Assembly (NCBI GenBank): GCA_029222685.1
Contig: JARHVB010000027.1
Location: 1 to 64,000, forward strand
Source of the DNA: Terripilifer ovatus
GTDB taxonomy: Bacteria; Pseudomonadota; Alphaproteobacteria; Rhizobiales; Beijerinckiaceae
DNA: 64,000 bases
Reading direction: 5' to 3'
Shown here one piece after another: positions 28,827 to 36,569 of this stretch. How positions within the stretch are numbered: the stretch's first letter is position 1; every line of letters begins with the position of its first letter. The notes under the pieces are model-generated. The model made no database searches. It saw nothing but the letters and a program-made list of their open reading frames with translations, and was not told where the DNA came from. Position numbers and translations under genes: made by a program.

Positions 28827-29335
28827 TCCTCCTCGCGCGTCCAAAGAGGATCGGCCCGGCCGACGACGGTGCTGGCGGGCAGCGGACCGAAGTAACGGCC
28901 GTCGAAGGAGTCTTCCGACTGCCAGTTCATCAGGAAGATTTCGTCGCCCGCAACGACACGACAGCCGCGCCAAGTGGGCAGCGCACGGCCGCTTCTGTCG
29001 CGGTCGAGCGCCTCGCCCATGGCAATTCCATCGACGCTGATCGTGCGGTCGGAACGGCAGACAGTCTGACCCGGCAGGGCGAGGATGCGCTTCAGCATCG
29101 GCACGCCCTTGGGCAGATAGCGGCGCGCGTCGAGGAAGCTCGCAAGCGCTGCGGGCGGCCGGACCACCACCAGCTCGGTGACCTGCAGCGCGCCGGCCGG
29201 ACGAATGGCGTAGAGGCCGATCGGCACGCTGGCGCTAGCGTTCCAGATGAATCTCGGCGAAACGGGAAAGATCGCCGCGCCGGCGAAACCCAGCAGCGCG
29301 AAATACGTCGTCATGACGTAGCCGAAGCGCGTCAT
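28823..29335 (-). CDS. traF: Conjugative transfer signal peptidase TraF (S26 family)
   Basis: A 170-residue membrane peptidase of the TraF branch of signal peptidases. An N-terminal membrane segment is followed by the Ser box (NASASVPIGLYAI), the Lys box (MLKRILALPGQTV) and the conserved DGRYFGPLPASTVVGRADPLW. TraF processes and cyclises TrbC pilin in related systems. It overlaps DUF2840 and the transglycosylase gene by four bases each. Confidence 0.92.
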   Translation of the reverse strand: MTRFGYVMTTYFALLGFAGAAIFPVSPRFIWNASASVPIGLYAIRPAGALQVTELVVVRPPAALASFLDARRYLPKGVPMLKRILALPGQTVCRSDRTISVDGIAMGEALDRDRSGRALPTWRGCRVVAGDEIFLMNWQSEDSFDGRYFGPLPASTVVGRADPLWTREED

Positions 29336-29838
29336 GACAACAGCCTCCGCCGCAGGAGCCAGGCGCGATGCTGGTCGCGGCTATAGGGGCGCGGCTCGTA
29401 TCCGGCGCCGAGGCGATTGTGGACGTGCCGCCAGTGATCGGGCGCGGTGTCGGCAGGATCAATGCCGAGGGCTTCGACGGCGTCGATCACCGCGAACACG
29501 CGCTCGACCTTGGGCCAGCCGCTGATACGCAGCAGGATCTCGCCGCCGGGACGGACGAATGGCAGCGTCTGGTACGCGTCGCCCGGCGCGATTGCGCGCA
29601 CGATGTCGATGCGCGAAACGACGGTGCCGAAGTCGTTCGAGGCCCAGCGGACGAAGGCGAAGATCGTGTTCGGCGCGAAGCTCAGCACACGACGGCGGCG
29701 GTCGATGATCGTCTCGCCGACATCGCGGCCGAACCTGATCCAATGTTCGACGCGCTTTTCGAGCCAGGTCAGCTCCACGGACGTAAAGGCCGCTGACGGA
29801 CCGAGTGCTGCGTCTGCGAAACTGGGGTTCGACATCAT
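29332..29838 (-). CDS. DUF2840 protein
   Basis: A 168-residue protein of the DUF2840 family (TWLEKRVEHWIRFGRDVGETIIDRRRRVLSFAPN..FAFVRWASNDFGT). It has no known function and is found between parA and traF in alphaproteobacterial and Tn4371-like transfer regions. No membrane or signal segment is visible. It overlaps both neighbours by four bases, so it belongs to the repA-parA-traF transcript. Confidence 0.82.
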   Translation of the reverse strand: MMSNPSFADAALGPSAAFTSVELTWLEKRVEHWIRFGRDVGETIIDRRRRVLSFAPNTIFAFVRWASNDFGTVVSRIDIVRAIAPGDAYQTLPFVRPGGEILLRISGWPKVERVFAVIDAVEALGIDPADTAPDHWRHVHNRLGAGYEPRPYSRDQHRAWLLRRRLLS

Positions 29839-30089
29839 GTCTGTCCTCCATCGGTTGCAGGGAATTCGCGGGCGAGGAGGTCGCGCAGCATGTCAGCGAC
29901 GGTCTGGCCACGCTGGAAGGATGTAATCTTGATCCGGGCCCGTAGCTCCGGCGTCACATCGACGGTCAGTCGCGCCGTGAAGAGGTCTCCGGCACCGTGC
30001 GCCGTGGCGGAAGGCTCGGGCGAGCGCACCCAAGACTCTGGATCACCCGGGCGCGATGCGAAGCCGCGGTCGGCTGGGTGCGCGATCAT
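29835..30089 (-). CDS. Possible separate small ribbon-helix-helix-like partition partner
   Basis: An in-frame ATG at 30089 inside the parA fusion would yield 84 residues: a flexible opening, then FTARLTVDVTPELRARIKITSFQRGQTVADMLRDLLAREFP. That region has the strand-helix-helix pattern of CopG/ParG-type DNA-binding proteins. In the other frame the ancestral parA stop (ATGCGATGA) overlaps this ATG, the usual arrangement for coupled partition genes. Whether it is expressed separately now is unknown. Confidence 0.5.
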   Translation of the reverse strand: MIAHPADRGFASRPGDPESWVRSPEPSATAHGAGDLFTARLTVDVTPELRARIKITSFQRGQTVADMLRDLLAREFPATDGGQT

Positions 30090-30647
30090 CGCATAACCCG
30101 ATCGACTTCGGCCGCCAAGGCGACGATCTCGCGCACTGCGTGACGCGAGGACCGGCGGATCGTGATCGGCGAGGCCATCTGCGGTCTCGCGCGCGATCAC
30201 GGTGCGCGCGGCGCAGCGATTGAGCACGACGCGCGCGACAAGCTGCGGGCGGAAGATGTGCGCTTCCTCCAGCAACCTCAGCATCTCGGCCGAGGCCCAG
30301 CCATTGAAAGGAGAGGGTTGCGCGGGAATCAAGACGAGATCGGCGGCGAGCAGGGTCGAGCGCAGCAGGCTTGCGACGCGCGGCGGGCCGTCAATGACGA
30401 TATGATCGGCGTCACGGGCCAGCTCAGGCGCTGCCCGGTGCAGGGTGTCGCGCGCCAAGTCTATGACGCAGAAGAGACGCGGCACGGCCTCCTTGGCTGG
30501 CTGCGCGGACCAGTCGAGGGCCGAACCCTGCGGGTCGGCGTCGATGACAACCACCCGCTTTCCCTGAGCCGCCCAGGCGCCGGCCAGGTGCAGGGCAAGC
30601 GTCGCCTTGCCGACGCCGCCTTTCTGATTGAGGAGGGCGACGATCAT
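29835..30647 (-). CDS. parA: ParA-like partition ATPase, truncated and fused to a small RHH-type protein
   Basis: A 270-residue frame that appears to be two ancestral genes joined. Residues 1-165 are a ParA ATPase (ALLNQKGGVGKATLALHLAG, DADPQGSALDW, VIDGPPR). The Mg-binding Thr after the Walker Lys, normally KT, is Ala here. At about residue 170 the family sequence breaks off. In a second frame the same DNA encodes AVREIVALAAEVDRVMR and a stop, which looks like the native ParA C-terminus. An internal deletion with frameshift therefore explains the fusion. From the ATG at 30089 the remaining 84 residues (MIAHPADRGFASRPGDPESW...) match the small protein usually encoded after parA, with a ribbon-helix-helix-like end. 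That part can still be made on its own. Confidence 0.8.
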   Translation of the reverse strand: MIVALLNQKGGVGKATLALHLAGAWAAQGKRVVVIDADPQGSALDWSAQPAKEAVPRLFCVIDLARDTLHRAAPELARDADHIVIDGPPRVASLLRSTLLAADLVLIPAQPSPFNGWASAEMLRLLEEAHIFRPQLVARVVLNRCAARTVIARETADGLADHDPPVLASRSARDRRLGGRSRSGYAMIAHPADRGFASRPGDPESWVRSPEPSATAHGAGDLFTARLTVDVTPELRARIKITSFQRGQTVADMLRDLLAREFPATDGGQT

Positions 30648-31699
30648 CGCTCTCTCCTCCCGGCTTTCCCTCGATCGAGCGCGTCACCAACAACAGAAGA
30701 GTTAGAGTCTTCGTTAGATTCTAAGTTAGGCGGCTCGGAAGGGTTTGATTCGCTTGGAGGAAATGCCGCTTTCGGTTCCTGATGGCACGAGGGCGCGGTT
30801 CCTGATGGCACGTGCCTCGTGGTTCCCGATAGCACGACCGCTTCCACAGCTTGTCCACAAGGTGCGGTGGGCGAAGACGTATTGCTGACGAAGGCGAGCA
30901 GCTCGCGGCCGCCAGTCGCGCGATCGACGTCGAGGCGATAACCCGGCAGCGGCTGGCGGCGCGCAATGTCGCGCAGTTCGAACGCGAAGCGCTTGAACGG
31001 CGAGAGACTCGCCGACTTCATGTAGAGATGTCGGAAATCGAACCGCCAGCCCGCATGCTGCTTGCCCGCGTGCTTGCGCACGAGGCGGTAAAGCCAGCGC
31101 TCCAGACCGCCCGTCAGCGCGAAATAGGCGCGGTCGATCGTCAGCACGAGCGCGTCGTCGAGGACCGCGCGATAGAACCAGTCCGGCACGATGAGATCGA
31201 TGCCGGCGGCATTACCGTGCGCGTCGGCGTGCTCGGTCCATTCGTTGATCCAGGAGAAGCGGTGCATGCGCCGCTCGCTCGTCTGGCGTAGCGACGTGGC
31301 GACGGTTGTGGACTGCAAGCGGTCGAACGCAGCCTTCAGACGGTGATAGTCGCGCGCACTGGTGCCGCGCCCGATGAAGGTCAGGATTTCATAGGGCGTG
31401 GCGGCCATCAGGCGCGAGGTGCGTAGACCGGAGTCACGTGCCTGGACAATTTGCGACGCGGCCCAGATCAGCACGTCGGCGTCCCAGATGGTTGCCATGC
31501 CATGCTCGGGCACAGCCTCGACGCGAATGGCAATGTCGTTCAGCCTGTAGTCGATCGGCGTCGTGCGGTGCGTCTTGGCGAGCGAGAAGAACGGATAGGC
31601 CATGAGGTCCTGCGCATCGCGTGGCGCTAGATCGCCTGGCAGCGCTCGAAACAATTCGAGCTGCTCGCGTTCGGAGCGTGTACGATGGCGCGCTGACAT
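30644..31699 (-). CDS. repA: Replication initiator protein A (RepA)
   Basis: A 351-residue initiator of the RPA family (opening RSEREQLELFRALPGDLAPRDAQDLMAYPFFSLAK). Helix-turn-helix regions include TPYEILTFIGRGTSARDYHRLKAAFDRLQSTTV, followed by the conserved SWINEWTEH and FDFRHLYMKSASLSPFKRFAFEL. It may allow limited autonomous replication of the excised circle, as proposed for related ICEs. The last 80 residues are low complexity with a repeated SGT pattern. The DNA encoding them contains three iteron-like repeats. The stop overlaps the parA start by four bases. Confidence 0.88.
   Translation of the reverse strand: MSARHRTRSEREQLELFRALPGDLAPRDAQDLMAYPFFSLAKTHRTTPIDYRLNDIAIRVEAVPEHGMATIWDADVLIWAASQIVQARDSGLRTSRLMAATPYEILTFIGRGTSARDYHRLKAAFDRLQSTTVATSLRQTSERRMHRFSWINEWTEHADAHGNAAGIDLIVPDWFYRAVLDDALVLTIDRAYFALTGGLERWLYRLVRKHAGKQHAGWRFDFRHLYMKSASLSPFKRFAFELRDIARRQPLPGYRLDVDRATGGRELLAFVSNTSSPTAPCGQAVEAVVLSGTTRHVPSGTAPSCHQEPKAAFPPSESNPSEPPNLESNEDSNSSVVGDALDRGKAGRRER
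30774..30836 (+). repeat. Three iteron-like repeats inside repA
   Basis: GGTTCCTGATGGCACG occurs at 30774-30789 and 30797-30812, and GGTTCCCGATAGCACG at 30821-30836. Start-to-start spacing is 23 and 24 bases, close to two helical turns, so the sites face the same side of the helix. They lie within the 3' coding part of repA in a low-complexity tail. They could be RepA binding sites forming part of an origin; this is inference. Confidence 0.5.
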
Positions 31700-31711
31700 C
31701 GGATGGGAAGC

Positions 31712-31996
31712 TCAGCGGCGCGGCTGGCGAGCTTGCTCGAGTTCGGCCGGCGTGTGACGTCGGGCCGGCAGGACGACGACCTTTCCAGGATCGGACGTCG
31801 ACACCTTGGCGGCGTTGTCGACCCAGGCCTGAAGATCCTCGATGCGGTAGACGACGCGGCCGCCGAGCTTCGAATAACGCGGGCCGGTGGCGTAGATGCG
31901 GTGCTTTTCAAGTGTGCGAATGGACAGGCCGACAAAGCGCGCGGCTTCGGGCGTACGCAGGTAGCGCGGCGGCAGACTGGCGAGATTGTTGGACAT
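31712..31996 (-). CDS. Helix-turn-helix protein of the AlpA/excisionase type
   Basis: A 94-residue protein with a MerR-like HTH_17 domain at residues 11-62 (RYLRTPEAARFVGLSIRTLEKHRIYATGPRYSKLGGRVVYRIEDLQAWVD). Homologous small regulators precede repA in related elements and may activate the repA-parA-traF transcript or assist excision. A GGAGG ribosome site lies upstream of the ATG. It ends 12 bases before repA. Confidence 0.87.
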   Translation of the reverse strand: MSNNLASLPPRYLRTPEAARFVGLSIRTLEKHRIYATGPRYSKLGGRVVYRIEDLQAWVDNAAKVSTSDPGKVVVLPARRHTPAELEQARQPRR

Positions 31997-32128
31997 TGGA
32001 TACCTCCGTGATCGTGTGTGCGTCCGTCGGATGACGGCGGCTGTCAGCGATCACGGTGGCGGAAGGGGGCCGGTCCGAAATAGGGCGATCTCGGAGGGTG
32101 GCGAAAGCGCATCCGGATGGGCGGAACG

Positions 32129-32900
32129 CTACACGCGGCGGCGATAAGGATGCAGGAGAAGGCGGCGATAGCCGCCGCGCATCATGGAGAATCCGAACCG
32201 GACGATCCGGCCGGTCCGATCGCGCAGCTCGTGCGAAATCCAGTCGCGCTTGGAGATGGATTCGATGTCGAACAAAACGGCGGCGATCTCGGGGTAGGTC
32301 GCGCGCTCAAGCCGGCCATCCAGCGCGCGCAGCGCGAGGATGAGCCGGCCGCGTCGCTCAGGTGTGAGCATGCCGAGATTGGGGCCCGGCGTCCGCCCGG
32401 TCAGGCCGCGCCACAGGCGGAGCGCGGCGGCGACGCGGATGTCGAAGAGTTGGTCGAGCGGCAGGAGGACGGCGACGGAGCCGCCGTCCTTATCCTCGCG
32501 GTGAAGCCGCAGGTGCGCGCCGCGTAGCTCGACGACTTGATCTTCGTCTTCAACAGCGAGAATGGATTGGAGGCTGCGTGTGTCGAGGCCAAATTTAGGA
32601 TCGACGAGGCCGTCCGGGGCTTTGGTCAGGGTCACCACGCTCGGGAGTGTCTGGGCCGTCCAGAGAACGGCGCCGTGTCGCGCGGGATCTAAATCTCGCT
32701 TGAAATCGTACCCCCCAGCGTTGGGCGAACGCCTCGGCCTCGATGGCATCAAGAGTTCGCTTTCGGCTGCTGCGCGTCAGGCGCGCGTGGTCGCTCAGAA
32801 AGTCGGGATTCCGCAGTAGAAATTCATAGGCGAAGGCAGGCGCGTCGAGCGGCCGCAGGTCCTCATACGCGCTCGCTGATCGCCAATCGGCGCGAGTCAT
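32129..32900 (-). pseudogene. DUF6499/DUF2285 regulator gene split by a frameshift
   Basis: Two overlapping frames make one protein. The first (start 32900) encodes TRADWRSASAYEDLRPLDAPAFAYEFL and DAIEAEAFAQRWG, a DUF6499-type domain. The second continues with YDFKRDLDPARHGAVLWTAQTLPSVV and ends in a DUF2285 (RovC-like DNA-binding) domain (LILALRALDGRLERATYPEIAAVLF...GGYRRLL). They join cleanly if one G is removed from the six-G run (C run on the plus strand, 32711-32716). The intact protein would have about 256 residues and is probably a regulator of transfer genes. The break may be a true mutation, a phase-variable tract or a sequencing error. Confidence 0.75.
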
Positions 32901-33018
32901 GGGAAACGTCTCCTCTCACCAGAAGCCGTATCCACGGCCCTGATTGGAGGATGCACGCTCTGGTAGCGTTCCGATACGCACAGGATTCGCACTACACGTT
33001 GCCAAACCTGCACGGAAC

Positions 33019-33300
33019 TCAGTGGGGTGCGCCTCCCTGGAGAAGGTGGCGATAGCCCTTCTCCGTCATCCACCGAGCGCGGGCGAGGTGGCTTTCCCAA
33101 GCCCGCCGGGCGCGATCATGTTCCCGCATTGGATCGATATGCAGGACGATCTTCGCAACCTCCTTCCAATCCGCGCCGTCAGCTTCCGCGTCGAGCAGGC
33201 GGAGATAGGTGATTGCATGTCGCTCATCGTAGCCAGTCAGGATAGCGGCGGTTGGGGCGATATCGTCCACCTGCGGCTCGAAGGGTGGCGACTCCATCAA
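33019..33300 (-). CDS. Small DUF2285-type DNA-binding protein
   Basis: A 93-residue protein with one RovC-like DUF2285 domain (YDERHAITYLRLLDAEADGADWKEVAKIVLHIDP...AWESHLARARWMTEKGYRHLL). The pattern matches the C-terminal domain of the frameshifted gene that follows. Small DUF2285 proteins occur in pairs with the longer form in alphaproteobacterial ICEs and are thought to regulate excision or transfer. No membrane or signal segment is seen. Confidence 0.75.
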   Translation of the reverse strand: MMESPPFEPQVDDIAPTAAILTGYDERHAITYLRLLDAEADGADWKEVAKIVLHIDPMREHDRARRAWESHLARARWMTEKGYRHLLQGGAPH

Positions 33301-33345
33301 AGCTCCTCAGCGATACGGTTTCCTAAACCTTAACACAAACTGGCC

Positions 33346-33624
33346 TCATCGCTTCAAGGTTGCCGGTCTTCTCGCTGGTCGCGTTGCCGGCTCAGCCTCA
33401 TGGAGGAGCATGACGCCACGGCCGCGGTCAGATTCCACAAACAGGATCCCGGCGGCTTCCAGAACACGGCGAACTTGGTCGCGCGTACCCTCATGAACCT
33501 GGAGCTGCCTTTCGGACTCCAAGCGCTTCAGGGCGGTCAGCGCCACCAGGGCTTTCTCGGCGAGCATCTCCTGCTTCCAATTCAGCAAGGCTCGCGCGGC
33601 CCGAACTTGTCGGCCGGTGATCAT
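33346..33624 (-). CDS. XRE-family helix-turn-helix regulator
   Basis: A 92-residue protein with a Cro/C1-type domain in the first 65 residues (ITGRQVRAARALLNWKQEMLAEKALVALTALKRLE). It ends in FVESDRGRGVMLLHE, a form common in ICE regulators. The start codon and GGAGGTGA ribosome site lie within a 20-base perfect palindrome, and a second 17-base palindrome lies upstream over the promoter. Both suggest tight autoregulation. Confidence 0.87.
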   Translation of the reverse strand: MITGRQVRAARALLNWKQEMLAEKALVALTALKRLESERQLQVHEGTRDQVRRVLEAAGILFVESDRGRGVMLLHEAEPATRPARRPATLKR

Positions 33625-33635
33625 TCATGATCACC
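33616..33635. promoter_or_regulatory. Palindrome covering the XRE gene start and ribosome site
   Basis: GGTGATCAT and ATGATCACC form perfect nine-base arms around a two-base centre. The element includes the ATG at 33624 and part of the GGAGGTGA ribosome site on the minus strand. It could be an operator, or in RNA a hairpin hiding the ribosome site. Confidence 0.5.
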
Positions 33636-33665
33636 TCCGACAGACGACCTACGCGCACCAGAAAT

Positions 33666-33682
33666 ACGACTATAATAGTCGT
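33666..33682. promoter_or_regulatory. Palindromic operator overlapping a -10 element
   Basis: ACGACTAT-A-ATAGTCGT is a perfect 17-base palindrome about 42 bases upstream of the XRE start codon. It contains TATAAT on the plus strand and TATTAT on the minus strand, so it could cover a promoter in either direction. XRE regulators commonly bind such sites to repress their own promoter. Confidence 0.5.
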
Positions 33683-33814
33683 TTTACGTTGGCGCAACGC
33701 GTCTGATGGCTCAGAATCTGCATCTGTCAGGGTCGGCGTACCGAAGAGTCGCCTGGGCTGATTCGGGTCTCGGAGGTGCCCCTGCCTGGAAACGACGTCA
33801 CCGGGTAGCGGGCA

Positions 33815-34156
33815 GTGATCTTGGAGGCAATTGCGCTCGATCGAGCTCAGGAAAACAAGGTCTTCGCCCGATACAAGAGGGATCGAGAGGAGCAATACCG
33901 GGAGATTATCGGCCGGTGCGCGGATTTCGAGGCCGAGATTGCCAAAAGGTGGCCCATCAACAAGTTCACTTGTGCCGAATGTGAGAAAGACGGCACTGAT
34001 CTCAAGAGGCTTCAGAGTTGGCTCGACAAGATCCGCAAGTTTAACTTCTACGGTGGGACGCAGGCCGAGGAGGCCGCTGCGCGTCTGAAAGCCTGCGAGG
34101 GGATTCTCGACGTTTATGCGCAGCAGGTTTTCGAGGCTCATGGCGAGAATCAGTGA
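33815..34156 (+). pseudogene. ChrB-like protein, N-terminally truncated
   Basis: A 113-residue remnant of a chromate-resistance ChrB-type protein. The matching part is the second half of the ChrB N-terminal domain (ALDRAQENKVFARYKRDREEQYREIIGRCADFEAEIAKRW, then DLKRLQSWLDKIRKFNFYGGTQAEEAAARLKACEGILDVYAQQVF). The usual first 60-70 residues are absent; upstream there is a stop codon and no similarity. A GTG at 33815 is the only plausible start. The end overlaps the MFS gene start, as in chrB-MFS pairs of other alphaproteobacteria. Function is doubtful after truncation. Confidence 0.65.
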
Positions 34157-35426
34157 CACAGTTCCAGGAGCGGAGGCGGTGGCAATCCGCCCCATCGACC
34201 GTACGAGCGGCTGGCGTGCCATTCCCGCCGGAGTGTGGGCGCTCGGCTTCGTCTCGATGTTCATGGATTTTTCGTCCGAAATAATACACGCGCTCCTGCC
34301 CGTGTATCTCGTGGCGGTACTCGGCACGTCAGCACTTACCGTCGGCGTCATCGAGGGCATCGCCGAGGCGACCGGTCAAATCACAAGGATCTTCTCTGGC
34401 GCGCTCAGCGACAGGCTTGGCAGGCGCAAGGCTCTTGCGGTGCTCGGCTATTGCCTATCGGCTTGCGCGAAGCCGATTTTCCCGCTTGCCTCCGTCGTCG
34501 GCTGGCTCATGGTCGCACGCTTCGTCGACCGCCTGGGCAAGGGCATCCGCGGCGCTCCGCGTGATGCGCTGGTAGCGGATCTCAGCGCCTCGCACCTTCG
34601 CGGCGCAAGCTTCGGTCTCAGACAATCGCTCGATACTGTGGGGGCCGTTCTGGGCCCGCTCGTCGCAATCGGATTGATGTGGCTAACTAACAACCACTTC
34701 ACGGTGGTTTTTTGGGTCGCCGTCGTGCCGGCGCTTGGGGCTGTCGCACTGATCCTGGTTGCGGTACATGAGCCACAGCCAAGCAAGAGACGAGCCCGGT
34801 CCGGTGGCTTCAGCAATCTCGGCACCCTCGGTGCCGCATGCTGGTCGGTGATTGCCATAGGCGCGATCTTCTCCCTCGCACGGTTCAGCGAGGCTTTTCT
34901 AGTGCTGCGCGCCCGGTCCATTGGTCTGCCATTGACCTTGGTGCCGGCCGTGTTGGTCGTGATGAATGTCGCTTATGCCCTCTCGGCCTATCCCGTCGGA
35001 GCGCTCTCCGACCGACTGCCCCGCTCGACAGTGCTCGGCTTGGGCCTCTGCATGCTAATCGTCGCCGACCTTGTGTTGGCTCGAACCTCAAGTGTGGCCG
35101 AACTCGTAATCGGCGTATTCCTGTGGGGGCTCCACATGGGTTTCACCCAAGGTCTATTCGCGGCGTTGGTCGCCGATACGGCGCCCCCCGATCGCAGGGG
35201 GACTGCATTTGGTATGTTCAATCTTATCTCCGGACTGGCGCAGTTCTGCGCCAGTGTGATCGCCGGTGTGTTTTGGGACATGCAGGGTCCGAGTAGAACC
35301 TTCTTTGTCGGTGCGGTTTTTGCCGTCCTCGCCCTTGTCGTATTGATCCTGGCTCGCAGGCGACTGGTCGGCTTATCGCCTACGATGGCAAATGAAAGAG
35401 CAACGAATCCACCGGATATGAGGTGA
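34140..35426 (+). CDS. Major facilitator superfamily transporter
   Basis: A 428-residue inner-membrane transporter with about 12 membrane segments. The loop between helices 2 and 3 has the MFS signature (GALSDRLGRRKAL), and the segment DRLGKGIRGAPRDALVADLS marks the subfamily often encoded beside ChrB-like proteins. The role may be metal or oxyanion export, inferred only from the neighbour. The ATG at 34140 overlaps the chrB remnant; an in-frame start at 34116 is less likely. Confidence 0.85.
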   Translation: MARISDTVPGAEAVAIRPIDRTSGWRAIPAGVWALGFVSMFMDFSSEIIHALLPVYLVAVLGTSALTVGVIEGIAEATGQITRIFSGALSDRLGRRKALAVLGYCLSACAKPIFPLASVVGWLMVARFVDRLGKGIRGAPRDALVADLSASHLRGASFGLRQSLDTVGAVLGPLVAIGLMWLTNNHFTVVFWVAVVPALGAVALILVAVHEPQPSKRRARSGGFSNLGTLGAACWSVIAIGAIFSLARFSEAFLVLRARSIGLPLTLVPAVLVVMNVAYALSAYPVGALSDRLPRSTVLGLGLCMLIVADLVLARTSSVAELVIGVFLWGLHMGFTQGLFAALVADTAPPDRRGTAFGMFNLISGLAQFCASVIAGVFWDMQGPSRTFFVGAVFAVLALVVLILARRRLVGLSPTMANERATNPPDMR

Positions 35427-35659
35427 GTGTCCTACTCAAGGCGGCTCACGTACTCGTCGAATGTCTGAGCGATGTTGCGCTGGCCCTCATCAGCACAAAC
35501 ATGATCGCAAACCTCGTCGACTGGTTCACGCAGGCGGCACTAAGACCCATGCTTCCCATTTGCTCGACCACAGTGCTCTAAAGATCTTCCTCAGGTCGGG
35601 CCTCTCTCAGATTGTGGCGTCGGTGTCCCCGCGTTTCAGCAGTTTGGCTCGACACGCGA
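35427..35659 (+). other. Intergenic stretch with one marginal small frame
   Basis: No convincing gene is seen. A frame of 52 codons (GTG at 35423 overlapping the MFS stop, ending 35581) begins SVLLKAAHVLVECLSDVALALIS and could be translationally coupled. I do not recognise it and would not call it without homologues. The stretch ends at the strong hairpin that terminates the DUF736 gene. Confidence 0.25.
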
Positions 35660-35688
35660 AAGCCCCGCCCGGGGACCGGGCGGGGCTT
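35660..35688 (-). terminator. GC-rich terminator hairpin after the DUF736 gene
   Basis: AAGCCCCGCCCGG (35660-35672) pairs perfectly with CCGGGCGGGGCTT (35676-35688) over 13 base pairs with a three-base loop. It lies 14 bases beyond the DUF736 stop codon on the minus strand and is followed there by a short T run (TTTCG). It could also stop plus-strand transcripts. Confidence 0.65.
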
Positions 35689-35701
35689 CGGGAGACCGGG
35701 T

Positions 35702-36025
35702 TCAGTCGCCGTTGCGCTTGCTGGGGCGCGACCAGATGAGGGTATAGCCTTCGCCGTCCTCGTCGTCGAAGAGGTTGGCGAAGATGGGGGCGTTGAAGCT
35801 CGGATCGTCGAGCTTGAGCGAGAGGTAGTCGCGGCCCTCGTTGGAGCGCTTTGACCAGGCGGCCCCGATCTCGGCCCGGCCCACGTACACCCGGTGGCTG
35901 GGGGCGTTGTCGTTGGAGCGATTGGTCTCGGCGACGATGCGCACGCCCTTGGTCTGGAGGCTCAGGGTGACGATCTCGCCCTGGAAATCGCTGCCGACCT
36001 TCTTGAAAGAACCGATGTTAGCCAT
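35702..36025 (-). CDS. DUF736 protein
   Basis: A 107-residue protein of the DUF736 family (MANIGSFKKVGSDFQGEIVTLSLQTKGVRIVAE, then RVYVGRAEIGAAWSKRSNEGRDYLSLKLDDPSF). It is common on rhizobial plasmids and ICEs and of unknown function; the fold suggests a small beta-rich nucleic-acid-binding protein, which is inference. The ATG at 36025 has an AAGGAG ribosome site. A long leader with a conserved box and hairpin lies upstream. Confidence 0.9.
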   Translation of the reverse strand: MANIGSFKKVGSDFQGEIVTLSLQTKGVRIVAETNRSNDNAPSHRVYVGRAEIGAAWSKRSNEGRDYLSLKLDDPSFNAPIFANLFDDEDGEGYTLIWSRPSKRNGD

Positions 36026-36061
36026 GTCACTTCTCCTTGCTGTTTTCAAGCCCGCGACCAC

Positions 36062-36198
36062 CGCGGCCTCGATGGCGATCGACAGGCCGGGGACGATCGA
36101 CGACGCACCCGCTCGCGGGCCGGAGCGCAGCGGAGGATGACGGCGGTGAGACTTTCTTGCCTCGCGAGGAATGGGCTTTAGCCCAGGGGAAGAAAGTC
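36062..36198 (-). promoter_or_regulatory. Structured leader upstream of DUF736 (shared with DUF2493)
   Basis: Three elements recur in the same order as upstream of the DUF2493 gene. They are CGCGGCCTCGATGGCGATC (36062-36080), GGGCCGGAGC (36117-36126) plus AGCGGAGGATG (36129-36139), and an inverted repeat GACTTTCTT (36150-36158)/AAGAAAGTC (36190-36198). The boxes are conserved in sequence while the hairpin arms differ but remain complementary. On the minus strand this is an untranslated leader or promoter-proximal region. Confidence 0.5.
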
Positions 36199-36569
36199 GA
36201 CCCGACGGCGTTGCGGCTCAGGCGATCGAGGCGCAGCCGGTCTTCGGCCAGATCAGGCCATCACGAGGCCAGGTGCGTCCGTGCTTGAACAGCATCCTCG
36301 GGAGAAGACGTGGCGGATGTCGGTTGTCCGGCACAAGATGTCGGCGAGTTCAGGCGTGGAGAAAGAAGCCATGGCGTAGGAAAAGGCGGGATCGCTTGCC
36401 GCGTAAATGCCGCACCGAGACCCTCCGCCCGATGGATCACGGGCCGCTGGAGATCGCTCCCGCGCTGGTGAAGCGCGCCTCCGATATGGGCCGCATGCTC
36501 GGTGACTTGAGTGCGCGATCCCTTCAGCGCCCGATCGTCAAAGTAACTCCTCGACGATGAGGACGATGC
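36199..36569. other. Intergenic stretch without a supported gene
   Basis: A plus-strand open frame of 129 codons (36171-36560) crosses this stretch, but it starts inside the DUF736 leader and its Arg-rich product looks like non-coding sequence. Nothing recognisable was found on either strand. Confidence 0.4.

Noticed and set aside
30774..30836. CRISPR array
   Set aside because: Only three short repeats with 7-8 base spacers, inside a coding gene; iterons are the better reading.
36171..36560. Plus-strand frame of 129 codons in the DUF736 upstream region
   Set aside because: Starts inside a conserved leader and has composition of non-coding DNA; no similarity recognised.
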